This document shows, piece after piece, positions 33,746 through 45,300 of a DNA stretch of 64,000 bases. Position 1 is the first letter of the stretch. Every line of letters starts with the position of its first letter. The stretch covers positions 54,259,195-54,323,194 of the forward strand of contig NC_054742.1 of assembly GCF_018143015.1 (NCBI RefSeq), written 5' to 3'. The notes under the pieces were generated by a model, which saw nothing but the letters and a program-made list of their open reading frames with translations, did not search any database and was not told where the DNA came from. The position numbers were made by a program, and so were the translations under genes. The DNA comes from Lytechinus variegatus. Lineage: Eukaryota > Echinodermata > Echinoidea > Temnopleuroida > Toxopneustidae.

Positions 33746-35374
33746 ACATTTTTGAAGGCGTTTATTAAAAAAAGACTACATCTGATTGCGATTTTTATTA
33801 AATTACCCTGACTGTATTTAGCAGAGTAGCTATTCCACGCTCCGTTCCGCCGTATTCCAATTCCAGCCAGCTCGGATGAAAAACTCATGAAAAAGATGGC
33901 TGAAATGACAGGATGCTTCCTGTAGGCTGTATAGGCCCTAAAATCAACGGCACTCTTATTATATCTATGCAGCTTGTAAGTTCAAAAATATATCACTAGA
34001 AACAAATTTTAATGATTATTTCTTATAAATGAAGCACCCCCTCATCCTCGACAATACGACATGCCTCCCCTAGACACACCCCCCAGATCTGTGGCGGTTT
34101 CTTGCACACATACCAGTACAACTAAGAAGGCGCCCTGCAGTCTGAAAGTAATTAGATTCCCCCGTAAATAAAAAGCTCAATTTTTGATTTATGATAGTTC
34201 CTTTAAAAACTCACAGGAAATTGTAAAGAGTTTTTTATGTCTTAAAAATGACAACATATAGATGGTTTTAGAAAAAAGGAGTCTTCGGGTGCACACAACC
34301 TGTAACCAGAATGCATAGGCGGATGGGGGGGGGGTGCGAGGTATAGCCTTTATACATAGCTGTATAGTCGTATATAGTCGTATATTGTCATTTTCTCTGA
34401 TCTGTCTCTCTCGAGAGACCATTCACCTTTTTGGGGGTAGGGCCTGTTTAAACCCCTATAAATATGCAAATCTGAGTTTGGCCATTAATTTCTCCAGATC
34501 CCCAATTTCACACAATGCATATCATTCTAAAGATGATTTAATTTTCTTTAAAATGATACCACGCTTGTTATGAACATGCCATTACAAAAAGAGCAGGATT
34601 CAAAAGTGTTGGATGAGGTCTGAATTGAAAAGCTGCCAACGAGCAGAAATAGTCATGAAGGGTCAATGAAGAATATGATTCTTTTGTCTGCATGTGAAAA
34701 TCCATTTAAATCAAGCCTCTGCTTCTTCATAGTTTATGTTTTGTTGTGGTTTATGTAATGATGGTTCTGTGAGATAACACGGTTTGAGTCGTGGTTCGAA
34801 ATACCCATGCATGTTTGTTATGTGTTGCTTGTGCAGAGGTATGTTTGATTCCATGATGTTGATGTTAAAGTGCATGAAAACAAAAGAAACCGCTGAAAAC
34901 TCACGTGCACCACGGAAAAAAAGGAAACAGTAACTTTCAATATTGTGTCATTTTTCAACTTTTGAATTTTGACCTTGTCCCATGTTTCATGGCACGCACC
35001 TCCATGTGAACTAAAATCATATCAATCACACATTAAAGTTCACTAAAACCGAGAAGGGTTTATATATCAAAGTCAGATTTCCAAACTTTTTGGGGAGGAG
35101 TTAAGCTGTCATTCAAATTTTTTGGCACTAAAGACAATTTCAAATGTCTAAATTTAAGAGTCGAACAATGATCGTGATTAGCTGGGAAGCCCCGTCACTA
35201 AGTATTCCACAACAGAAGAGGTACCACATAGTTGTCATATTGAGACTTATTTTTTTAACGGACTCGTATACAATGGATCATCATTTACTCCGCAAACCAT
35301 TTCGATCTTTTCATTAGAATAAGCATTCCATTGGAGCTTTAGGATAGGGCCTATACCATTTTATATTCATTCAT
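33746..35374. other. Gene-free stretch
   Basis: I see no supported gene or RNA. Confidence 0.5.
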
Positions 35375-35592
35375 TCCGATTCATTCATACATTCATTCAT
35401 TCATTCATTCATTTATTCATTCATACATTCATTCATACATTCATTCATTCATACATTCATTCATTCATTCATTCATTCATTCATACATACATTCATTCAT
35501 TCATTCATTCATTCATTCATTCATTCATACATTCATTCATTCATTAATTAATTCATTCATTCATTCATTCATTCATTCATACATTCATTCAT
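35375..35592. repeat. (TTCA)n microsatellite with TACA interruptions
   Basis: More than 200 bases of TTCA/ATTC units with periodic CATACATTCA variants. Confidence 0.95.
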
Positions 35593-35644
35593 AAGTCCAC
35601 CCTAACCATTAGCTGATTTGAATAGAAAGAAGAAAATCCAACAA

Positions 35645-35815
35645 GTGTGTATTTGAGTTTTGTCAGACGTGTATCAATCAGATATGATTATTTACGTCTG
35701 GACCGACCTTTAACGTCACCATCCGAAAGACGTGACCAGGGCTCGAACCTCGACCCTCTGCATCAATTTGTAACTTCCCCACAGCTTGGATTACAGGCGC
35801 ACGCCACAACGCCCA
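35645..35815 (-). mobile_element. SINE with 7SL-like 5' end, copy B
   Basis: Reverse complement of copy A at 17230-17406: CTGGGCGTTGTGGCGTGCGC, CTGTAATCCAAGCTGTGG and GGTTCGAGCCCTGGTCACG. It sits just beyond the TTCA microsatellite. The open frame across it is incidental. Confidence 0.7.
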
Positions 35816-35844
35816 GTTATATAACACTTAACATATAACACTTA

Positions 35845-36336
35845 AAATTTCAATCAAAATCGGATGCGAAATAAGATAGTTATGACTTTTAAAAGTTTCG
35901 CTTAATTTCACAAAACAGTATAATTATGCACATCCTTGTCATTCTATTCCACTCACTATTTCTTTTGTATTTTTATTGTGCGAAATATGAAATATTCTAA
36001 TTTTTCCTCATTGTCAAGTGAAACTAGGATTGATTACATTGTGGAAATAGCATTATTCAAAGGAATGGTCCAGGTTGGAAATATTTATATCTCGATAAAG
36101 AGAATGAAATTCACAAAGCAAAATGCTGAAAATTTCATCAAAATCGGATAACAAATAAAGTTATTGAATTTTAAAGATTTGCATTATTCCGGTGAAACAG
36201 TTCTAGGCATGTCTTTATGAATGTGCTGATGATTTTATATTCCCACTTGTTCTTATTATACATCAGATTTTGATGAAATTTTCAAGTTTTTCTCTATTTA
36301 TTTAAATCATCATTTTTCTTTGGTGGAATTGACCTT
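35845..36336. mobile_element. MITE related to the AAAGGACAAGTCCACC family
   Basis: It shares CAAAATCGGATG-AAATAAG, AAAGTTTCGCTTA and GATTTTGATGAAATTTTC in inverted arrangement with the element at 63108-63716, and ends in GGTGGAATTGAC. Confidence 0.55.
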
Positions 36337-36359
36337 TATATTCGACAACTAACCGCCCC

Positions 36360-36700
36360 GTGGTCAATAGAGGGCAGTTGTATTTTACGGCTCTGCAGCA
36401 GACGTGGACGACCGGATCGATCCGACGGTAAATATGATCAAAATTGTAATTATTTCTGAATTAAAAGTGCCAATAATTTTCATTCTGTGTGACTGGCTCG
36501 AAAGGACGTTCTGGATGCAAATTTGAAATCGTTTAAGTAGACGTAAACGTATGTCAGTGTCTGAGACTTTGTGCTCAAATGTGTTCGTTATTGTCAGCGG
36601 GTCAGCGGCAGCGCCATGACATGAATGCCGGGGCGTCACCGGCTGCAACCCTTGTAGTAGTAAGGGTAAGGCGTCGCGCGCCGCCGATTGTCGCATGCAT
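36360..36700 (+). promoter_or_regulatory. CpG-richer segment, possible SLC35B4 promoter and non-coding first exon
   Basis: This is the only stretch upstream of SLC35B4 with many CpGs (CGACCGGATCGATCCGACGG near 36408, GGCGTCGCGCGCCGCCGA near 36671). A GTAAGG donor-like site follows AGTAGTAAGG near 36665, and a good acceptor precedes the start codon at 39192. Inference only. Confidence 0.3.
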
Positions 36701-37005
36701 CATACTGCCTTAAATAAAAGATTCCTACTTACCGAGCTCAATACTATTATTGTATTAAGTTGTTATGCCTTACTTTAGTGACAGTCAGTCACACTAGTGT
36801 GAGGTTAGTGTTAGTACCAACAAGTATTACTATACTAACCTCTCACAAAGTAAGATAAGAATTGCATTTGGCTGGCAGTGGATTTCTATATAACTAACCT
36901 AGATCTAAGAAGTTATGCTATGGCTTGATTTTTCTGTGAAAAGCAGCATGTAATGAACCTTTTAGTGAGTTAAAGTGGTATAACAGCCCCCCCCCCCCCG
37001 GCAGA

Positions 37006-37115
37006 GCCTAGTCTTGAGGACATAATGATGATGACTTTTTAAAATCCTGTCATATACTTCTTCATCAAGAAGTATATGACAGAGAGTCATCATCATTGCA
37101 TCCTCAAGACTAGGC
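37006..37115. repeat. Hairpin MITE
   Basis: GCCTAGTCTTGAGGA at the left is inverted as TCCTCAAGACTAGGC at the right, with further pairing around AAGTATATGACAG in the middle. Confidence 0.75.
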
Positions 37116-37670
37116 AGAGCCCATTGGGAAAAGTAAAAAACAAACAAACAGGAAAAATGGAAAAGGGAGAAGAAAGAAAGAAAGGAAGGGGTAATGTTAG
37201 ATCTAATGTAAAGGGAAAAAAGAAGAAAAAGATAGAAAGAGGGGAAAAAAGGAAGGAGAAATAACGAGAATGAAGGTAAAATGGAAGGAAGGAGAAAAAG
37301 AAAGATCTAGACTATAAAAAGAATGTGTGAGAAATAAAAAACAATGGAATGGGAATTTATGGTGGAAAAGGGAAAGAAAATAGTCAAAAAAGAAAAAAAA
37401 AAGAGTTAGAATGGAACATTGAGCCAAGATGTTGGTTGAAATGTTTTGTTTAAAATGAATAAAAGATAAGAGGAAAAAAACAGGAATTTATTAAAGAACA
37501 TGGCCAGCTGTTGTTAATTGAAAATAAGTAACAGGAAGAAAGAATGGGATGGAGTGTATAATATAGCTTGTTTGCCTTGCTATATATTCAATGCAATAAC
37601 TGTTGCAAGCAGGACAAAAAAAATACTGAACATCAAGAGGTTCGAGAGGTACCACCCAAGCAATGCCTAT

Positions 37671-37842
37671 GTAGTATACTCAAGGGCTGGACTCCCCTTT
37701 ATGCTTCAAATTTAAATTTCAGAAGGCAAAAAATGTCCTCATTCCCTTTGCTCTTTCTTGATGCTTTTAGAAATGTTCCCACATTTGCCATGTGCCCCCT
37801 CAAAGTGTTTTGTTTATTATGCCACTGCCTTGAAGTAATGTG
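37671..37842. repeat. 170-bp dispersed repeat, copy 1
   Basis: From GTAGTATACTCAAGGGCTGG to TTGAAGTAATGTG. Nearly identical to 44082-44250 inside SLC35B4 intron 6, same orientation. Confidence 0.85.
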
Positions 37843-38489
37843 TTTTTCAAACCTAAACCCATGATTTGATGGAAAATAGCGGCATCTTTAAGGTTTATAA
37901 TGGCTGAATCTGGTGTGGTCTAGGGGTCTCCGCCCCCGCATAGAGCTTTGCGTTAACACTCGTGTACAATCATCATCATGAAAAGTCCTGTTCACATCAT
38001 GATATGACTGGGAAATTTTTTGTTCTATGTATTGTAACGTTTGTGGTCGTTAAATATCTTCTTGTACTGGAATCGTGCAGATACATGTGCGCACAGACAA
38101 GGGGGACTGCGCAGACTTTAGGGATCTTACAATTCAAGGCTATGATACACTGCCAGTTAGCTATCTTCAACTCCCTATTACCTGTGAAAAAAACAATACA
38201 GTAGATTTGGTCTCTGGTTTTTACTGGTAATAGTGAGTTTAAGAAAGCTGACTGGTAGTACCTTGTTCTCTGTTAGGACCCCCTGTGTGGTGAAATAAGG
38301 TTGGCTTTTTTTTCTTGTTACTGAAGATAGATAAATGCTTGATTCTTTACACTGTCAGTTTCTGTTACAGCTATTCATCATATATCTTGGCTGTAAAGTT
38401 GAATGAAATCTTTCAATTATTTTTTTCTAAATAAAAAAGAAGAGATTGTTCGGTGACAAATCTGACCAACTTTACTTTTCCACCACAAA

Positions 38490-38830
38490 AATATGCTTGA
38501 AATATCAATGAACTTTGGCCATGTTTGGGGTGTTTGTTTGAATAACCATCATATCTCTGTATTAAAGGGTATTGGTCTAGTTCATAAAACGTGGACATAC
38601 ATGTAAGAGTCATCAAGTATCACTGAACCTCTATATGAGTTTCAGGTCACATTACCAAAGTCAAAGGTCATTTAAGGTCATTGAACTTTGGCCATTTTAG
38701 AGGTAATTATTAGATTGCTGTCATAACTTTCAAAGTTTATTGTATAAAATGTGGATATAGGGGTAATCAAGTATCACTGACAAGTTTTAGGTCACATCAT
38801 CAAAGTCAAATGTCAATGAACGTAGTATTG
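38490..38830. repeat. Two-unit tandem repeat with AAGGTCA motifs
   Basis: GAACTTTGGCCAT, AAAA-GTGGATAT, CATCAAGTATCACTGA and TTTCAGGTCACAT recur in order with a period of roughly 175-185 bases. Confidence 0.6.
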
Positions 38831-39191
38831 TATCATTATATGAATAGCATTTTTTGTGAATAATTATTTTATAGTAGTTTTGAAAGTCAGCACTGCTGCT
38901 ATACTGAATCGCGTGATGCAGGTGAGACGGCCAGAGGCATTCCACTTGTTTTACCTCATTGATTCTTGGAGTTGAGCAGTTTATGCTGTCCAGGGGTCTG
39001 TCTATTTAGACTAGACCACATAGCATGCAGCCAATAGTTAGATAAACCAGGGATACACAAAGGTTTAGAGTCATCTTGAGACTGAGAGGAAGTTCATCCT
39101 TCAAGATCAATCAATACACGGCTATTTAAATTTGTTCTACCACAAATAATTGCGTTGTAATGATTTGTACAATCTTTACCTGTAATTGCAG

Positions 39192-39247
39192 AGCTCTGGC
39201 AATGTGTGCATGACTTTGGACTGAAACTGTAGCACAAGGAAACAGAC
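39192..39247 (+). other. SLC35B4: Untranslated start of SLC35B4 coding exon 1
   Basis: A polypyrimidine-poor but valid acceptor, TGTAATTGCAG, ends at 39191, 56 bases before the ATG. This suggests that a non-coding exon lies upstream. Confidence 0.4.
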
Positions 39248-39336
39248 ATGGCATATAGTATGTATGTTTATATGGCCATGACCATGGTGTTCATAGGATG
39301 TGGTGCTAATGTCTTCTTCTTGGAGCTTATAGTGAG
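39248..39336 (+). CDS. SLC35B4: SLC35B4 exon 1
   Basis: Residues 1-29 plus two bases. First helix: VFIGCGANVFFLELIV. The donor is AG|GTGAGA. Confidence 0.88.
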
Positions 39337-42300
39337 GTGAGAATGATACACTTCAGAGTTCAAATAATGTTTCCAGATCTGAATTTTCTTGATTTCTTTA
39401 ACAATATACATTCAAATACCAGTATCGTGTTTTCTTAAAATCCAAATTTTATTGTTCGAAGTAGACACCAGAAATGAAATACTCCAAAAATTTGTTTTGC
39501 CCAATTGATCTTGGGCCCGGCAGCAACTGTGCAGTGCCAGATAGAAGAGGCTTTATCCCTTTAATTGTAGAACGCCAAACAGGGTAGCAGCAACACCCAT
39601 CTTTTAACGTCTTTAGGTCTGACGCGGCCGGGGTTTGAATCCCCGACCTCCCGGTTGTGAGACGGATGCTCTACCAACTGAGCCAACACACCGATTTTTG
39701 TTTGATTTATCTTATCTGCCCCCCCCAAAAAAAAAAATCTAAATTTTATTTCTTATCTCTTCTTTTTATTGTAATTTATCTGCTACGTTACCCTCATTTT
39801 CCTACATTTTTTTCATTGATTAAATTTTTAAACTAAGGAACGTGTAAGTTCAGCAACCATTCATATAGGAAAGACTGGCCACTATGTATAAATGCAATTT
39901 TTTGGCAATTAATGAAAATCTTTTTAGGAAAGTAATGGTAGTGGTACTAAAAGGTTAATATTTTTATGTAACCTTTGCTTAAAGAAATGGTTGCATATTG
40001 CTCATTCTGAATGATTTTGTGACTTGAACTTTGAAAAAGTCCGGCCACCCCTGACTCACTTTAAATATTGTAATTGATATTGAATTAGCAGCGGAAGCTG
40101 CAGTGAATTTGACTTTGAATCATGGACAGAGATACTAACTGCCTTCATATTTTGCTTTGACTTCTAATCAGTGAATATCCTGGAAGTGGCAACATTATTA
40201 CATTCGCCCAGTTTCTTCTGATAGCTGTAGAAGGATTTGTTTTTACCTCTCAATTTGGGACAAAGAGACCCGTTATCCCTATCAAGTAAGTATGATGTAA
40301 TCAATGTTTTCTCATACCCCTTTCATAAACCCATCCTCCAATTATCCACCTAAGAGTAAATGCGTTCATAAAGTCAAAATCTGGTCCCGATGCTGGTATT
40401 ATGCGGATAATTGCAGCTTCGAAATAATGTGGATAACTGTGGTCCTCCTCCGATTTTACGACCGGATTATGCTGCTATTATCCGCATAATTGGGTTTATG
40501 AAAGGGGGTATTATATAACCTTTGAGGGTCTGCATAGTGGTACAGATATTATGGGAGAGGTTCATAGTTCACCAAGTGGTTTAGTCTCTTAACCGGCTGT
40601 CTGTACTTTGAAAATAAATGAATTGAACTGAATAGTCCTGAAAAGGTCTGTTGAGTGGTGGATTGATAAAGATAAAAATGGAAGGCGAGAAAGATGATAT
40701 TGTGTAGTTTCTTCCATGATGTAAGGTGTAGTCCTTAAAAGGACCGTGAACTAGATGAAATTGAAGAAGTGGATGAGTTGAGATGAGAAGTACTGGTGGT
40801 ATTGAGTGGAAGACGAGTATATAAGCAGAGTAGATTGGTGACGAGAAGATGAGCAACGAAGAGTAGTAGCAATGAGGTGTCTTGACTTCCTGGGCAGCTT
40901 GACGGTCTGTCATCATTAATCATCATTTTTTCTTTACATACTAACATGCAATCGTTTGATTTATTGAAATTACCCTAGGTTGTTATCAAAATAATCTCAC
41001 TTTATCTGAATGGCCTTTTTTCTTTTTAATCCATATTTTGATGCAGGTACTACTTTATAATGGTGGCATTCTTTTTCTCAACAAGTGTCGTGAACAACTA
41101 TGCACTCAACTTTAAAATATCTGTTCCTCTTCATACTATCTTCAGAAGTGTAAGTATGTTGCAATTTTATTTGAAATATGAGAAATGTACTATATAAGTA
41201 AACTCAATATGTATTATTCTCATGATTGAACTATTGTTTAATTCCAGATTAAAATATTTGTAAAGCCATATTTCTATTGAATTCCAAGTTTAATCGTCAA
41301 TATTCAAGATAACATACTATATAATTATTGAATTTGTGTGTATCCTCACATTATCCTATTCCTTTGATAGATTGCTTGATATAATATTTTCTTGATTAAT
41401 GAGGTGGCATATTGCATTCCATAAAAGTGTGGTGTAAATTAGCCTAGTGTTTTCTAGACCATTGCTATGAGGACACCACCCAGTATGTTTTCTTGTAACT
41501 TTAGCTTTTTTATGTACATGTAGATTTAAGATCCTGTATCAAAGTAGGAACATTTTTCAGATCCGTTAAACAAAATGATTATTGACATGTATTTTTCTTA
41601 AAGAGAAGCATGCATACTTTAAATGAAGCAAAATTTTGTTTCTCTTAACTTTTAATTAAATCACTGTTCTTTGCTTAGTCCAAATCATTGTCATTTGTTG
41701 AGTCCAAATTTGATTCTTCTTTGTCAATGTATAGGGATCTCTCATAGCAAACATGGCTCTTGGTATAATCATCTTACACAAACGGTGAGTTGTTGATTTC
41801 TAGAATTCTAAACCGTGTAGCAGGGTGCTACATAAGCACTTGTCTGATTGCCTGGGGCAAGTAAAAGTTATAGTCAGGCAATTGTTTTGAAGTAAAGACC
41901 AAAATTACTTGCCTGAATTGGGCAAGCAAAATTCTCACAGTAGAATGACCAGAATTAGGGTCGATGATATGATACTGAACCTAATTTTGGTCATGGCAGG
42001 CAAGTTAAAATCACTTTGGAAAAAGAAATGCAATAACAAGGTAAATTAGTTCATGTCAAAAGATAAAACCGCAAAACTTTCTTTTGAGGTAAAGCTTTTT
42101 TTTTCAAGGATTTTGGGGGGCAAGTATTTTCAAACTATTTAAAAATTTACTTGCCCGACTGTGCAAGTGCTTCTAAAAAGTTATGTGTAGCACCATGGTA
42201 ATAGATACAATTATTAGACTCTTTGGTGATAGACAATCTAGGATTAGACCATGTGATATTAGACCAAACAGGAAGTAGACGAAGAAGGTTTAGACCAAGT

Positions 42301-45300
42301 GGCAAGTAGTTAGTTACCTTGATTAACCCATTGGAAACTGACTGACTTTGCTGTAACATATATGTTTTCCATCGACTCCAACCCGTGGGCACAATCTCCA
42401 AGGGGGTTAAACCAATATCATGCTGGCAAATGCTTTGAAGTACCCTTCGACTGTCACAAGGGCAAAACTAAGTCATCCATCATCATTTTAAGACTTCAAG
42501 TTTTGTTTGAAATTAAATTTATTTATCCTAAAATGTCATTTCATTCTGAATATCACACGTTTGATCGAGATCCACTTCTTTGGTGAGGACTTTGACTGTT
42601 GCACTAAGAAACGAGTCTACATTCTTATTCTTCCCTAGAGTGTTTTCATAAAGTCTTAGCATTTGATTCAAAAGAGAAATATGTTCATAAAAGAGGCAAG
42701 GTACTGGTAGGTTATATGCTTGCAGTGAAAAATTAGAATGACACTTTTCAATCACTTCTAAAACCAGAGTTGAATACCACATCATTCTTTTGCATTCAAT
42801 ACAAACAAAGTTGAAAGATTTTTTTTCAGCGAGGTAGTGCTTTTATTCTTTGCATTTTTTAATTTAAAATTTATGTTTTCTATATTTTTTTTAAATTCCT
42901 ATGATAGATATTCTCCTTCCAAATATGTGGCTATATTCATGATATCAGCAGGAATCTGTCTGTGTACCCTTATGTCGGCCAAGAACATAGTGAGTTGAAA
43001 ATATTCTTTTAATGAATTTAATGTTTAAAGGATTTTAGTGTAAGGTCCTGTAATCATGTTAGTAGGGGAAAGAGGATAATTCCAATGAAAAAAGACATTA
43101 AAGTTCTTGAACTTGATCACAATAGTGGTGAAGGGGTATGGTCCAGCTGAGTAATATGGAAAAAAATTATTATTTTAATATCATCTAAATAAAAATTGGA
43201 GCTAATGTAACAAGATAGTAATTGAATATTTCACCTCCTCTCAGGTTTATCAAGAATCTTAGCCATCAGCCTCCTGATCATTAAAAAAACAAAGCTGGCA
43301 AAATTATTAGAAAAAATGAAATTGATAAAGCACGAGTTTTATAATCCCAAACTCCTTGTGCAAAATTCTCATTAAATGGGAGATGAGAAACATGTAGAGA
43401 AATTATTTTTTACTTTATCATATTCATCATTTGGTTTTACATGTGTAATTACTTTATGATATAATTTACAGTGTAAATAATTCTGTAGTCACTTGTATTT
43501 TCTTTTCAGCTTTACCAAAATATATGTATCAGTCATGATATGCATGATAGATCACATCACAAAGAAATGTTATCAATCTAAAAAGCACATTGCAGGAATT
43601 GGTAATTGTTTTGAAGCATCCACACAAATTCTATTTTTTCAAAAATTATTCCCATACCTCCCCCATTAGTGGATGAACATGAACACAATTGAATCTGTCC
43701 GAGTATTCACCGTTGGGTCATGGTGATTGTTTTACCGGTATTTTTTTAAAGCATGGTGCTCTATATGGGATCTGTTTATACATGTATATTGAAATGATTT
43801 GAATTTCAGGGTAATGAAGATCAACCCAAAACGGAAGGATTTGATTCCATGTCAGATTTCATGTTGTGGATAATAGGTAAGATCTCTTCTATGCCTTCCC
43901 TCCTCCCCCCCCTCATCCACCTTTTCCTGTTTCTGTTGTCTCTCTTTCACTTTCATTTCTACTTTCCTATCTCCCCTCTCTCTTTCTCTCTGCACCTTTT
44001 TCCAATCATTATCTTTTGTAGATGCATTTAATATGTGTGTAATATACTTGACTTTACCAATCACGCCTAGAATGTCTATATGTAGTATACTCAAGGGCTG
44101 GACTCCCCTTTATGCTTCAAATTTAATTTTCAGAAGGCAAAAAATGTCCTCATTCCCTTTGCTCTTTCTTGATGCTGTTAGAAATGTTCCCACATTTGCC
44201 ATGTTGTGCCCCCTCAAAGTGTTTTGTTTATTATGCCTTGAAGTAATGTGAATCATTTTATACATTTCTAATGAAAATAATGAAATGAATAAAAGACAGT
44301 ATTCTGCAGCAGTAGTATGAGTATAATTTTCAAACACTTGACAATGAGAGATCACCCTTTTTGTGCACTCTCAGACAATTAACGTATATATGATTCTCAT
44401 TTTCTCTCACATCATTCTCACGGGAATGCAGACATTTGATATTTGATCAGGGATGTATGTTAAAGCTTTTAGGGAATGGGGAGAGGCAGCAAACAGACCA
44501 GACGAAATCCTTTGTGTATAATCTCTGCCTTTGTGTGTGAAGTATTGTGTGTGTATCTTCAATTGATTGTAATCCAACTGACTGCAGATTGCTTCGTCAT
44601 GCAACAATGAGCTGATTGGTTCAGTTTGTACTCAGCAGGTAGGGTCCACACAGAGACATAGGGGCCCAGTTTCATTTCTACTGATGGTGGATGATCCCCC
44701 CCCCCCAAGAAAAAAAACAAACTAAACTACAAAACAAAAGACAAACAAAAAGAAGAAGAAAAAATGTAAAAACATAAGAATGGAAAAGGCAGTGAACATG
44801 CTATAAATGAATGAATCTATTGAGATTGTTCAATAATTAATCATTTGGCTCAGTATTATATAAGTGTTGGCCACTCCAAACAAAGAAGGTAGATTTCAGT
44901 CATTGAAGACTACGTAATGTGTCAACATGCCTTCCCGTGTTTCATACAGCCACATATGAAAACATTCCTTCCCTCATGATTTCATCATGAAATCAATGGA
45001 AATACAGCCATTGTTAGATATAATAGAACATACTCATTGTGGAATGGAGGGTTTCTCTTCAGCATGTGTTATGTATTATTAATGCAATGTTCTCTCTCTC
45101 ATCAGGTTTGTGTATGTTGACCTTTGCCCTTTTCCTGTCTGCTCGCATGGGAATCTTTCAAGAGACACTTTACAAAGCCCATGGCAAACACCCCAGGGAA
45201 GCCCTCTTCTATTCAGTAAGTAGTCACATGACACTGATTCCTATGCACTTTGATCCCACACATATACAGGAACTACAAATAAATTACGTTGCTGGGAATT

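Larger units (their letters stand above)
36701..39191. other. Region upstream of SLC35B4 exon 1, repeats only
   Basis: Contains a hairpin MITE, a 170-bp repeat and a tandem repeat (listed separately). GA-rich sequence lies at 37130-37420. No coding exon seen. Confidence 0.5.

Noticed and set aside
36385-36696. 103-codon frame on the minus strand
   Set aside because: It lies in the CpG-rich stretch, resembles no family I know and has no splice partners; more likely a promoter or 5' UTR by-product.
39632-39692. Functional tRNA gene on the minus strand
   Set aside because: A and B boxes are good but the acceptor stem does not pair and a SINE body follows; called a tRNA-derived SINE.
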